Origin: Hirudinaria manillensis
Taxonomy: Eukaryota; Annelida; Clitellata; Hirudinida; Hirudinidae
DNA length: 64,000 nt
Direction: 5' to 3'
Assembly: GCA_034509925.1 (NCBI GenBank)
Contig: CM067534.1
Coordinates: 7,627,001 to 7,691,000 of the forward strand
The notes under the pieces are model-generated. The model worked only from the letters and a program-made list of their open reading frames with translations. It was not told where the DNA came from and did not search any database. Position numbers and translations under genes: made by a program. This document shows positions 35,404-48,649 of this stretch, one piece after another; position 1 is the stretch's first letter, and each line of letters begins with the position of its first letter.

Positions 35404-37801
35404 TCACTGAGGAAGGTTTGGATCGTCAAAGGTGTAGACGTTGACTTTTCCACTCACTGCTAAGCCGGAGCTACTCAGCTCGTTTTCGGCTACGTACAAG
35501 TAGCCGTTCTGCTCGTCCACCTGGAATCTGTAAGGGTTACTGATGCCGTCAAGCAATACCTCTGCGCTGGACATGTTTTTGTAAATTTTCAAGATTCTCT
35601 GGTTTTTCATGTCGGCCACGACGATGAAATCCGAGACCAGCTGGAGTCTCGCCGGGACATTCAGTCTCGTGAGCGAGCTGCCTGGTTTACCTGAAGTTAA
35701 TGGTCGGTGAAAAAAGAATCTGTTTTAAATATAGTAACTGATAACGCAGGTGTGACCGATGAGGTTATTGATTGTAATTTAAGTTTTTGACTCGAAGAAA
35801 AATTAGAAAACTGAACAAAATCAATTTATGGATCTCTATATCGTGCAGATACAGATTTTGCAACACCTAGGCGTGGGTAAATGATGATCTGTCTTCATGC
35901 TCCTCCAAATGTTTCACTAGCGATGCTAGAAATCGATCCAAAAAAATAAGTCACTCACCTCCAAAGCATCTTCCGACGATGTAGCCTTTCTGATTGAATC
36001 TGCACACGTAGTGACTCTCCGTCTGATAGTAGCCAAAGCAGCTGGCATAGAGATCGTTCGGCAACTTGATGGTTTGTCTAGGTTCCCTGTCTATCAGTAG
36101 ACGGAAAGACAGAATCTCATATCCATCCGGAGTGAATACCTTCACGAATTTCGTCACCGACTCCGTGACGATGATCAGATCGTCATTTCCAGCCGCGTTC
36201 TTGTCCACGCCCAGGGCGGCTTGCGTCAGGGTAGTGCCGAACATGAAGCTCTTCAAGGCGTACGGCGGATCAAGGGACAGAACGAAGACCTGGAAAAAGA
36301 CGTGGCGGATGATGTCATGGGCTTGGAAAGTGTGAGATCTGATACTCTTGTTGCTGTTGTAGTGGTGGTTGTTGTACATGTTGCTAATATACTGTTTTGC
36401 GGTTGTTTGGGTTGCAATTGCTGTTGTCGACGACGACGACGATGATGATGATGATAACGGTGATGATGTTATTAAAACTTTGTAATGGTTTCCTCTATAA
36501 ATAGAACCCATCAACTCAACGGTTTTGACGTAAAATTTCAACGTAAAATTAGTACAACTCGACACAAGTGCCTTGGAATCGAACTATTCCAATCCAATTA
36601 TTTTTACTATTTACTCAGATAATTACAATTTAATTCTGTCGTTTTTTTCCTGAAATTCTCGAGAAAGACTTGCTTCCTAAGACTTTAATATTAAATTTAA
36701 TATTAAATTTTTAAATAAATAAGACTTTAAAGACTTGAATAATTGCCAATCATCCTGTCAATAAAATGGACTCGGCCATCATTAGTGACCATCCGATCAC
36801 TTAGAAATAAACAACTGCATTTAGTATCAAAGTGCAAAATACCAAACAACAACATCATCATTATCAACAAGATCGTCAACAACAACAACGTGAAACAACC
36901 TCGTAGGAGTTGAACCAGTTGAGCAATGCCAGACTGTTCCTAAAGGGCAGATAAACCATATCGTAGTACCCTATTTTGCCCAGGACGTCCAAGGGACTGA
37001 GGCCGGTGAAGAGGGCGCTGGAAGCGTTGTACAACTGGACGAGGGTGCTATTCTCCCGTACAACGTGGACGAGACTCTTGATGGATGCCACTCCGTAAAT
37101 TGGGGAGCCGTGGGATATGCTCGTCAGAAGCTTTGGTCCTCAAAGAGTAAGAAGGGGGAGTGAATAATGCTCATTTAATCAATATCGGTATTAAATTAAG
37201 TAATTAATTTGATTAATAAATAAATAATTAATTAATTGCGTTCAAATTTATGAAAAATGGCGATAAATAATAATGATGATATTATTATTATTATTATTAA
37301 TTATTATTATTATATTTATTATTATTTTAATTATTATTATTAATATTATTATTGTTATTATTAATAATAAATTGTTTTTAAAATTAAAAAATTTTCTGCT
37401 AGCATCTGCAGCGATGAAATGATGAAAGGGTATGATGAAAAAAAAATTTGAAGCTCACTCGTTAGTTCAAAACCATTTGCAACCCCTGCAAGTATTAGCA
37501 ATTTATATAATAATAATAATAATAATAACATGGTAATAATGATGATGGCAATAATAATATTATTGTAATTGTTACCATCGTTATCAATTATTATCGCCGT
37601 TGTTATTAGGGCTATTATCAAAACTATTAATTTTCAGATTTGGAAACATAAAGTCAATACATATTATTTATATATAAAAAGAACTTGCTGCCATGACATT
37701 GCCCGGGCATTCAAAGGAAAAATCCAGAATCCTGTTTACGTACCGTGGAAATAAAGGAGAGCCACAGCTACGCAAAGGATCAGTTGAGGAGTCTTTTCCA
37801 T
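35404..37801 (-). CDS. Secreted protein, unrecognised; possible beta-propeller
   Basis: Exons in coding order: 37801-37744, 37485-37459, 37138-36900, 36289-35959, 35690-35404; 942 nt, 313 aa. The start MEKTPQLILCVAVALLYFHG is a clear signal peptide, finished by a 27-nt exon (VANGFELT). The body has two N-glycosylation sequons (NST, NAS). Its segments read like propeller blades: GSPIYGVASIKSLVHVV, LIIVTESVTKFVKVFTPDGYE, FIVVADMKNQRILKIYK, NPYRFQVDEQNGYLYVAEN. Alternation of I-V-V-A-D and G-Y-L-Y-V-A blocks is typical of NHL or SMP-30 type folds, but no family signature is secure. It probably acts outside the cell or on the secretory route. All five exons join in phase, so the model is good even though the function is unknown. 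Confidence 0.75.
37275..37371. repeat. ATT microsatellite
   Basis: ATT/TTA array in the second intron of the secreted-protein gene (37139-37458). Confidence 0.85.
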
Positions 37802-39107
37802 CTTCCGAAGTATGACGTCGATTTCAATTCTTTAAAACTGAAAAAAAGAAAAAAATACGTCTTTATCGTACAAACATTCAAACATCCGGAATCTCAATCA
37901 CGAGCTGTAAGATTAGTTCCCAACAGAAATAATTAACTAAATACGAACTTTCAATTTCGACATTAGTCGAATTCAATAAATATCTTTAAATATATACAAT
38001 CTTAAATTATTGAAAGCAGTGTATCTACTTTGTGCACTCAACGAGACTATTCAATGCCTTACGTTGCCCAATCTGAGTAGCTTTGAAGATTGACTAAGCA
38101 GAGCAGAGTTCTTTCAAGCAATTTCAATCAATTCGGTTCATCAATTTCTTGTCAAGTGCAACAAAAAAGAACAATAACGGCTCTGCCTGTTCATAAGCTG
38201 CCATAAGAGCTGAGGTTTTGGGGAGTTAAACGCTTGAGAAATTGTAAAAATTTTCTACGATTTAATAACGACCGGAATTCTTTCAGTTATTTTAGGTGGC
38301 AGATTTAATCTTTAAATGGAATAGTTATAGTTTTTTATATTGAATAATTATATTCATTTCCCTCGGACCTGAACCCCATCAAATTTTTCTCTTCCAAGTT
38401 TCGACTCCTACCGCCAAAGTGTTCCATATCCACTACTGTCTACAACACGTCTGTAGAATCTTAAATCAGGAATCGTCATTATTAATACAAATTTAATTAC
38501 AGGGCATGTTGATGTAGCGATTTCTTCACTCTCTGTCCAAAAACGATAAGCTGTTCAATGGCATTATAAAAGATAAAGATATTGAGACAACAGTTGGTCA
38601 ATAAGCAAGTTGAATAAGTAGCCAAGTATTCAGACAGGCTTCAAATAAACATCATTATGGCTTCGAAATCGGGCCGGAATAAATATGAATATAAGAAATA
38701 TAAAAAAAGATAAGTTGAATTATTCCTCATCCAGCAACGTGCTGGAGCCCTAGAAAAATAACGTCATCAAATGTAAGAGGTTCAAACTTTGGTACACACG
38801 CTGATATTAACTGAGGAAAGTAAATCTGGTTTATTGAGATGAATTCAGATTTCAATTTAATAGGGACATACTTATCATAAGGAGCATAGTCAAAAATCGA
38901 ACTTGTTTAATTGTCAGGTATTTTTATTTTGAAGGCACTTTTTAGAACTTGAATAAAATGCAATTGTGCGCAATTAATTTTTAAATGTCCCAGTGTCATT
39001 AAACTAATGTCAGTATCTTTGGTAACCGTTGTTTACTCTGCTTCTTGTCTCTATGATTGTCCCGATTTGCTTACCGATTTTGTAAATTATCTGATTGTTT
39101 TATAAGC
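37802..39107. other. Divergent promoter region
   Basis: About 1.3 kb between the divergent starts of the minus-strand secreted-protein gene (37801) and plus-strand ACBD5 (39108). No ORF or repeat of note is seen. It should hold both promoters, but I recognise no specific sites. Confidence 0.5.
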
Positions 39108-41454
39108 ATGACTGCAATTAAAGAACAGTTCGATGCGGGTGTTAAAGTCGTACAAAGTTTCTCAAAACACGGAGGTATTGTTGCACTTCCAATGATTTTA
39201 TTGAGAAAAAAAACCATTTTGAGAAATTTTCCAATACTCCAAATAACTATAAATAAATTTTAATTTATTATTTCATCAGCAATTTGTTTTGATATGCAAT
39301 GCACATTTAAATTGGGCATTTTATTACTTTGAAACACCAGATGTGTTTATAAATGCATACCTGTAATTTGGAAAGTAGATCATTAAAAAAGGTAATTGCT
39401 ATCAAATAAACATCAAGCACGCTTTTAAAGAGTGACTAAGTGATTTCAACATTTTTTACATGTATTATTATTTGCAAATTTAATATCTATTAAATACAAC
39501 ATATTTAAAATTTGCATTAATCACTCGGATGCTATTCAGTTGGTGATCTTACTTATCCATGCTTAGAAAATGAATTGCCAATTACATGTTCATTTTTATG
39601 TAAGAATTTAAACGTAAACTGAAAGTTAATAAAGTATTATTCGTTAAGGTACATTCCAGCCATCAACGACAATGTTGTTGACATTTTATGCCTTTTATAA
39701 ACAAGCCACCCAAGGAGAATGTCGTACCCCAAAACCTTCCTTTTACGATGTTATTGGCAAAGCAAAATGGTAGGTGGCCGCTTCTGGTTATTGATCCTGC
39801 TGTAATGTTATTGTGCCTACATGACATTTTAATTGTTTAGAATTTCCCATATGCATTATAAATATTAATTTATGCTTAATTAAAATTCCTAATGTCTTTC
39901 AAGGGATGCCTGGAGGCAGCTAGGTAGCATGTCCTCAGAGCAGGCTATGCAGAAATATGTTAATGAACTTAAGAAGGTAATGGTATAGTACTGGATATAA
40001 ACATTGGTTTAATTTTCATGACTTTGGCCATGGATTGGTTTTCCAAATTCATCACAATCACGATCATGATTTCCATTCTCCGTTCAGATCGTCGAAGCCA
40101 TGCCGCAGACGGACGTCGTCCAGGATTTCGTCGAGAAACTCGGCAACTTTTACGAAATGGTCAACGAAAATGACGAAAAGATCAGCCCAAATTCTAAGAA
40201 TTCCACCGACTCTGGAAGGGAGCGGTCGTGCAAAAGCGATCGCGTCGTCTCTGAAAAAGCAGATCGCGAGCGATTGCCAGTCGAAGAAGGAATCGAACGA
40301 TGCTGCAAATCGGAAACCGTCCGACATATCAATGGCTTCTTGAAGAAAGTCGAGTGGTCCGATCATTGTCGGACTAATCTAAATATCTCGTCGTCGGAGC
40401 CTATCTCGACGGAGAGGTCGAAGGTCAAAAGCGATAGCAAATCGTCCGAGAGTGCAAAGGTCGACGGATTCGACGATCATCAGGACTCGGGCAACACTTC
40501 TGATGATGGTGAAAACGAGGAAGAGGACAATGAAGACGAAGATAAAAGTGAAGGTAGTGAAGAAGAAGAAGAAGATGAAGATGATGAAGTTAATGAAGAA
40601 ATACTGGTCAACCAATCCCCTGTCAGTGACGACACTTTTGACGAGGATGAATTCTGTGATACGATCGACGTCCCCTTTCAGCAGGTAAATTTCCACCTTA
40701 GGTGTGTTCCGACTAAAGTATGACTTCTTGTACCGGTTCATGAAACCAGGTGAAGCATTTATAAGCACTCGATATATAAAAAAAATGTGTATAATTGTTA
40801 TCATAATTATCGTTTATAATATTAACAACAACAAAGTTCATTCTTCTTCAGGACGAACAAAGTTTGCAGCCTGAGCCTCTCACGAATTCTTCGAACTCGG
40901 AAGTCGCCGAGAAACCCACTTCCGGAATTTACGTGCAAACGGAGAGTTCCCTCCCGGAGTCCACCGTAAAACGTGAGGGCGACAAGAACGACGAGGTTCT
41001 CTCGAAGATAGGAGAGGCGGTGGAGGCCATGCAGAGAAATGTCTTAGAGCTGGAAAAGCAGATAAAAACCTTAAATGAACTCCACAGCAAGAAGGTATTT
41101 TGCTCAGTGATAGATCTATAGATTTTTTTTATTAGCTCGTAGCTTTGATGGACCGGAGTGCTCGTGCGTGTTCGACCGATATTTCGTCTTGATGTAGATA
41201 AGATAATTCAAACAGCATTAAAAATAGTTTGAAATTGTAATCTGATATTTGACATCTTTATCAGTATTAATAAGTTAATAAACATAAAAATTAATAAATA
41301 CTAATAACAGATGAACGATTCGCAGGTCCAAGTACTGAAGGTTTTCGACTTCTTGAACCAGTACAAAGTGCCGGGGTTGTGCTTCGTGGTTTTATGGCCC
41401 GTCGTCGTCAGCTTCCTCTTCAACAGATATTACAGATCCAGTAAGAAGAGTTAA
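39108..41454 (+). CDS. ACBD5: Acyl-CoA-binding domain protein 5 (peroxisomal tail-anchored)
   Basis: Exons: 39108-39174, 39649-39769, 39904-39976, 40088-40684, 40852-41094, 41311-41454; 1,245 nt, 414 aa. The acyl-CoA-binding domain covers about residues 4-95 (FDAGVKVVQS, FQPSTTMLLTFYAFYKQATQ, GKAKWDAWRQLGSMSSEQAM), with the Tyr-x-x-Tyr-Lys-Gln type and Lys-Trp ligand residues kept. A Ser/acidic disordered centre follows. At about residues 275-281 (40649-40669) EFCDTID resembles an FFAT motif behind an acidic run, as in human ACBD5, where it binds VAP on the ER. A short coiled coil (VEAMQRNVLELEKQIKTLNE) precedes a C-terminal membrane anchor (GLCFVVLWPVVVSFLF) with a basic tail, RYYRSSKKS. ACBD5 tethers peroxisomes to ER and delivers very-long-chain acyl-CoA for beta-oxidation. 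Confidence 0.93.
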
Positions 41455-42929
41455 CTAATTTATTCACGGAAGTGGGCGGGGCCTAGAAGTCGGTCCCCTC
41501 CCCCTCCGCCGCTCGCGTACCCGACCCCGAGACGTAGATCGATCATGGTTCGGTAAATTAAAGCAACTGAGAGTTATTACTGCAGACGTTTTGAATTTTA
41601 ATTTGTTGGGTGTTGTTTCTAATCACCTTTGTTTGTTTCGATCATCTGGCTGTCGGGCCTTTCTTTTTCAATTGCTGGAGGCTGATGGCATGTTTCATTT
41701 CATCAATTGACTTGTCATCTTACTCAGATTCCGAGCAGACATTTTGCAAAAACTCTTGATTCATCTACTAGCCCCCGATGACTTTTTTTTGTTTTCACTT
41801 TGAGCAAGGATTACAGACTTATGGCTGCTAATTAAACTGCAAAGCTAATTAATATTCTACTGGTTAACGTTTATTAATTATTCTACCGATTTACTTTGTT
41901 AAAGTGTCGTTCATTGCCAAACGTTGTTTCGAGATTTCACTCCTCTGGTTGTATCTTCGTGTTTTTATTTATTTCATTTCAATTTAATTTAATTTCAATT
42001 TTCATGAAGTGTTTGTAAAGCAGAAACAATCTGTTCCGATTGGTCGTGCGATTTAAAATGCTTGAAATGTTATCGGCGCTTGTTGTATTGACGTGAACAG
42101 AGCAATCAGAAAACTGATATTATTATTATTATTATTATTAGATTAGACCTATATGGTCAATGCTGCTGTAGAAGTGCCAATGGTTACAATATTGAAGCAA
42201 GCAAAATTTATTATTTGCAGTTTCTAACATATTGGTCGAAACTTACGAATTGAGAATATTAAGAATTTCGACATTGAATTTATTGAGATGTTTATTTAAA
42301 CATAATCCTCCAATAGCAGTCGCAAAGCTTTCAAATTGAGCACTGATACTTTTAAGACACGTTGAGCTGTGAACCGAAAACCCCAAAACCAGTTAAACTG
42401 CTATGACAAGTTGGAATCTATACAAAACTCTTTACAATGTTTATACACCTGCGAAAAAAAGAATAATTATGCCTCAGCATGATCCAAGAAAACCTCAATA
42501 AGTAAGAAAATAAGTAACATAAAAAATAAATTGCAAGATTTTTAGCCAAAGTCTCAAAGGGCGACATTTCAAAGTCTAAAACTCAGTTTCTGGAACTGCA
42601 TTTGTCTCAAAAAAAGGAATGAAAATAGAAGTTTACGAATCCAGATACACCCCTCTTCCTCTGTAACCACAGAAATAGATTGCGTAACAATTGCACAACA
42701 ACGAAACAATCAAATTCAAAGGACATGACACGACTAGGAACGTATGTCGACCAAATTAATCAAGTGATTGTGCTTAAATCGATCATAAATGGCACTTCAA
42801 GTGGCAATGGTTATCATTTCCTCATCATCCCCACACCATAAGTTATTATACATAACATCATCATCATCATCACGATCATCATCTCCATCGTCATCATCAT
42901 CGCCGTCACCATAGCAACTGATAAGCATG
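41455..42929. other. Convergent 3' spacer
   Basis: Spacer between the 3' ends of ACBD5 (+) and RASEF (-). AT-rich, with a short ATT run at 42118-42140 and a CAT run at 42852-42903 just beyond the RASEF stop. No coding signal. Confidence 0.6.
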
Positions 42930-45900
42930 TCATTGAGACTTGCAACATCCTTTCTTCTTGGAGCCGGTGGTCAATTGCAAAGCCTTTTCCAAGTTCTGAT
43001 CTTCCCTTTCGCACAACAGTCTGGAATTAATAGAAAAAAGAAAAGAAAATAATAATAATATTAATTAATTAAAATGAAATAGTAATAATTATCTTCTTAT
43101 ATCATTATAATATTAATATCATTGATTACTATATTATACATATTACATATATACTAATATCCTTAATTACTGCATATGAACATAATAATAGTAATAATAA
43201 TAATAATAATAGTTGCACATATAATAGCATTTATTGATATCACCCGTAATAAATATTAAAAATAATATGGAAATTATTATTAATACAATATAATAATGTC
43301 CATATAATGTTGCCATGTTGATATCACCTGGCCATTGCTTCAATAGTTTCGTATACGTTGGATCCTGTTTTGGCGCTGGTCTCCTGGAAAAGGGCTCCGT
43401 ATTCCTTGGTGGATGAAATGAAAGACAAATCGTATCAGTTGACAGCTTCTTATTATTTACTAATTGGTTAATTATTATATATATATATTTTTTTTTTCTT
43501 CTTTTTTTCTTGGAGCTATTAAGGGGACTGGTGACATCAGCCCTCAGTCTCACCTCTGCCAGCTTCTGTCCATCTTTGAATCCAACCACTTGTGGATTCT
43601 CATCGTCCACGAGGTCCATCTTGTTGCCGGTAAGCATTAACACCGTGCCTTCTTCTGTTCCTTCCTAGATCGAGATGATGATAGCGATGAGAAGCTAGAT
43701 GAGTAACGATGACGACGACAATGATGATTGTGATGATGATGATGATGATGATGATGATGACGGCATAGATTACTCTGTACCTGTATACTGGTCATCCAAC
43801 TTCTAACGTCCTTAAAAGAAGATTCATTTGTAACATCATACATGATGAGCACACCGTCAGCTTTGCGGAAGTATTGTTTTGTTATGCTGCGGAACCTGTT
43901 GGTGATGATGAAGACGACGATGGAGTCGATGATTATGATGATGATGATGATAACGATTATGGTTATAACAGACCTTTCTTGACCGGCAGTGTCCCAGAGT
44001 TGAATGGCAACAATTTGGTCGTCAATTTTTATGTTCTTCACCTGGAAATCCACACCTGTACGAAAATGGGCAGGTGATGTTAGGGTCACAAAATAAAGAT
44101 TTAAAATTGAAAATCGCAGAAAAAAATCTCCCAAAATAATTTCCAACCAATGGTAGCTTGGAATGTTTCCTTGAAAGTGTTGGAACAAAACTGATGGATG
44201 AAACTGCTTTTGCCAACCGCTGAATCTCCAACGAATACGACCTTGAACAGTCTTATGGGAGTCATCGATTCGTAATTCTGAAATTCAATTGGTCGAAATT
44301 AGGTCAAGTCATTAGGTCGCATAAATTAATCTGGTGACGGAATAACCTGATAGCGAGCTTCTATGTTTTCTGTCGAACTATTGGCTCCTACTGGTTGCTC
44401 CCTTTTCTGAGTTGCTCTGCTCATACTTTTAGAAATAAAAATATAAGCAATTTAAGAAAATATAAATTGATATAAAATATAAATAAATTAATGAAATTAT
44501 TAATTATAATTTCAGATAAAAACAAAATTCAATTAGAGAGTTCTGGGTGAACAATTTGCAATGTAAAATGAATAGGGTAACTCCTCCCACAAAAATTTAA
44601 ATCAACCAATAACAGACCTTCTTTTCAGTAGCCCGTCCTGCAGGCTAAAATGAGGTCAATGTTTGAATTAATATCTTATAATAATTAATATAATATCATA
44701 CCATTTTAAATATTAATGAGGTTAATATAACAAATAAATAAATAAACATTATTATTATTATTTTTTATTATTGTTTTATTAAATATAAAATAGAGAGAAA
44801 TAGATAAAGAGGTAGCAGTACATTCCATACCCACCTATCGTCATCAGGAAGTGCACCCAACGGGTTGATGGAGTTTGTTTGGTAATGATCGTCATCGCAT
44901 TCAATCTCTTCTTCGAACATGTCATCATCCTCACTCGGTCTAATCACGTGATGTTGGTGATAATGATAATGATATCATTGTTAATGATGGTGGAAATACC
45001 ATTGAAAGATCACGATGATAATACACGTAATGATTTCTATTCACTAAAGTCATTATTATTTTTTTTTAATATAACAAAAATAATATTCAAATTTCAATTC
45101 CATCGAGTTGTAACATCTAAATTAATTAAATAATTTTTAATTTACCTCCAGGGCAAGTTTGGAATGTAATTGGAAAGGATTGACCCTCTCTTTTCTGACA
45201 GCCTCTTGGGAACTCCCTGCCGATAATGAAACTGCTATTAATAGATTGTAATCACCATCATCATCATCATTGTTATTAACATAAACCATCATCGTCGTCG
45301 TCGTCATCGTCATTGTAGCAGTCGTCATCAGTTTCAACGGTTCTAACCAGTCCATCAGTTCCGTCCGAAGTCTTATTCTCGGCATTCGAGTTGGGTGCAT
45401 TTCCGTCCCCGTCCTGCCCACCATCCCTGTACGAGACGCTCCTCTGGAAATTGGGGGCCAACTCCCCAAACTTGCGATGGAGAGAAGAAGATGAAATAAA
45501 AATGAGCGACCTCATTTCGTAAAAAATAGGGAGCTAATTAAATATTAATCAGGCTTAAAAGTTTGAAATTTAATAAAAAATGCAAAACATCACCAACTTC
45601 TCCCAAGTTGTTCCCGTAAAGCTGCAGTGGACGATGTGTTACGTTAATATTTTTAATTTATTCAAATTTATTAATTTATTTTATTCACGTTTATTCCTAT
45701 TGGTTGATTATTTGTGAATTAAAATTCTCATTGATCGCATCTACAGTTAGTCACGTTTATTTTTAAAACTTGTTGTTTGTTTACTCGAGAGTAATTCAAG
45801 AGCGATGATTGGCTGTTTAAAAAAACAAAGGTCAATGAGACTCACCCTTCTTAGTTCAGCTTCATCTCTTTCGTCTCTCAACTTCTTGTTCATCTCTCTG

Positions 45901-45948
45901 TGGACCAATGAGAAGCAGGGGTTAAAGTAGGTCAACTTTGACACGCTC

Positions 45949-45981
<33 letters not shown>

Positions 45982-46247
45982 TAACGCGTAGCTTATCAGC
46001 ATAACCCAACAATGTGAAAACACTGCATATTATTATAATTACATGATTATTAAATTATGATAGTAATTATGATAGTAATTATTATAAATAAAAAAATATC
46101 AATCCTGTCTTAATCGTTCACCTCAAAATGTCCAACTGTTTAACAAGACTTTCCCTCTCAATGGCAATTCCTTCCGTAGCTTGGAGAGCTGCCCTGAAAT
46201 GATTATTAACAATATTATTAGTATTAATTATAAAGTTATTATTATTA

Positions 46248-46287
<40 letters not shown>

Positions 46288-48649
46288 CATTATCATTAAT
46301 TAGTATTAGAGATAAATTATAATGCAATTACAGGGCCCTATTTCTTTTCTCTTCCTTCTGTTGATTACGTAGTTGGTTTATGTGTGCCCTACTTTCTTCA
46401 AGTTCTTTCAGAGAATCATCCAGTCTTGCCTCGAGAGTCCTTTTCTCCTGCATAAATTAGCATACATAATGATAATAAGGACCGTCGTTACGGCGTGAAT
46501 AAATTAGCATATATTTCGTGATACAATACAAGTAATTATAATATGATAATTAAAGAGTTGACCTTCATGAGCTTTTCATTCTCCTGTTTCGTCCCTGTCT
46601 CTGTTGAGTTGAGACCAGCTAGCATCTTCTCCATCTGATTAATGATTGCATTATTCATCAGCAAAATTAATATTCACAGTTTGACCTATTTTAACGTTCC
46701 TCGATTGGCCTATTTATTCAATTAAAGCGAGCGTGTAAAAAAAACAACGTTATTCATCTAGGTAGGTGGTCAATCAGATCAATAAATCAATGAAAAATTA
46801 TTATTATTAATATCATCATTTCTCATAATATTATTGTTAATTATAATACTAATTATTATTATTATTACTACTATTTATTATTATAACCCTCTGATGGTTC
46901 TGTATGAGATCCTGCAGCTGTTTGTCCTTTTCCTTCAACTCCTTCTCCAAATCTTCCCTCATTTGTCTCTCCCTCATTTTTTCCTTTTCATTAAAAAAAA
47001 CAAACAAAAAATTAAATGTTGTTGGTGACAGTATCAAATGCTGTCAACAAATTTATATCCACATTGTTGTGTTGGACAAATATTAGGGATGTACCGAACT
47101 TTAGTATAAAAATTAAATTTATTAAATTAAAATGTTAATCCTTACAAACACTGACTTATTATTTTTTATTATTATCTCTTGTTATCCCTCATTTAATATT
47201 ATTTCTATAAATTATAATTACACAATTTCATTCTCTGTAATTTCGGCACATCCCTGCGAATAATAATCCGGGCCATTTAAGAGACTGTTTTAAAAAAAAA
47301 GTTCAGCCATGTTTGATGGACAACAATCTAAAACAGAGGATGATGTTAAACAATACAATCGTGTTGGTTCGAAATAACAACCGTGTGTCATAACGATTGA
47401 TGATGGTGAGTACTCGTGCTATTTGTACACACCTCACTGAGTATTTTCTGCTTCTCTGACGTGATTTGAACTTCCATTTCTTCGTAAAGCCTCCTCATTT
47501 CTTCGTCGTGCGACAACGTTTTGCTGCAAGTTTATCGAGTACTGAAAATCTTTTATAGGGCCACCAGACTCTCTTATTTTAAGTTAACAATTATTCATTT
47601 GGTTGAACATTAATCTCATTAATCTCTGATTATCATAGTGTTCTCCTATACTTTAAAAACAATATGATAATGCCACTAATTATGAAGTGTCTTGATTTAA
47701 AAGACAAATTGGAGACAAATTCTTCTGACAAGTTATGTATCTATTGCTTATAGCTGTCATCAACTTCTTACTTCCTCAGAGCAGTTTGTAGCGACTTGTA
47801 ATCTCCTTTTGTTCTCTTCAGCTCGGCATAAACTTTGTGCAGGAATTCTTCAAAATAAGGCAGAAGTTCGGGCTGGTTTTCCCTCAGTCCAGACCACGTG
47901 TTTTTTAAGCCATCGACGCTTTTTTCAATAACGATTTTACAGAAGTTAATATAATAAAATTAGCATGATTTACTGTTACTATGTCCTGATATAGTTGCGA
48001 AATTGTATCAGAGAAGAGAAGATAAATTTAATTTAATTATTATTAATTAACTGTAAAAATTCACTTTTAACCATTTTCGTGCCGGCAACAATTTAAAACA
48101 GATTCGAAATAGTGAATTTGTTTACTCGTCCAGGGTTTCAGTTGCTCCAATCTCATCCAATAAAACGTTGAAGCCGTCATCATCCATGCTGGATTGCTCC
48201 TCCGACCTCGAGGCCTCGTAAAAACGCTCCCTGGCTTCTTCTTTCCCTTTGGGTACCGGTGTGGAAATTCCAAGGAAACTACCTACATTATCGACATTTA
48301 TTCCATGTTGTACGTACTCGCTTTTAAAAGTTAATTCAGAATTAGTTTAAAAATGTGATTTAAAATTTCTTAAGAAAATGCAATCCGTTTTACCGAATCC
48401 AGCAGTAAATTCTTCCAGAGTCAGCTGGCCATTTTGGTCGTCATCCAGTGAATCGAAAACGTTTTCCAGTTGTTCCGGATTGAGGGGCAGTTCCTTTTGC
48501 AATCTTTGCATTTCCTTTTTTGTAATGTATCCTTTGTTCTCAACATCGCAGACGGCAAACAATTCGCAGGCTTTTTGCACCATCATTGCCTGCATATCAG
48601 TCTCATTTAGAGAAATAGTCGTATCCCTTCTTTGGGACAACGATGCCAT
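42930..48649 (-). CDS. RASEF: RASEF/Rab45-type EF-hand, coiled-coil Rab GTPase
   Basis: Exons in coding order: 48649-48394, 48282-48126, 47918-47772, 47523-47433, 46983-46888, 46634-46563, 46447-46332, 46193-46122, 45897-45846, 45470-45348, 45216-45146, 44939-44835, 44425-44347, 44277-44148, 44055-43974, 43895-43781, 43664-43554, 43404-43328, 43020-42930; 2,043 nt, 680 aa. The N-terminus has an EF-hand pair: the first is degenerate ([12 protein letters not shown]), the second canonical ([12 protein letters not shown]). Residues about 190-400 are charged coiled coil. The Rab domain starts near residue 482 with [32 protein letters not shown] and ETSAK, and ends KKKGCCKSQ, a CCxxx prenylation site. 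This large EF-hand plus Rab design is RASEF or its relative CRACR2A, which link Ca2+ and membrane traffic. The middle exons (45146-45470) have the least certain borders. Confidence 0.9.
43722..43762. repeat. GAT microsatellite
   Basis: Nearly pure GAT run in a RASEF intron between two Rab-domain exons. Confidence 0.9.
46224..46300. repeat. ATT microsatellite
   Basis: Nearly pure ATT run in a RASEF coiled-coil intron. Its minus-strand frame is a spurious poly-Asn. Confidence 0.9.
47084..47256. mobile_element. Short hAT-like MITE
   Basis: The ends are inverted repeats. The left end reads TAGGGATGTACCGAA; the reverse complement of the right end reads CAGGGATGTGCCGAAA. The interior (about 145 bp) is AT-rich and noncoding. 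Such (C/T)AGGGATG ends are typical of hAT-derived miniature elements. The flanks (ACAAATAT and CGAATAAT) are only a rough match for an 8-bp target duplication. It lies in a RASEF intron. Confidence 0.5.
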
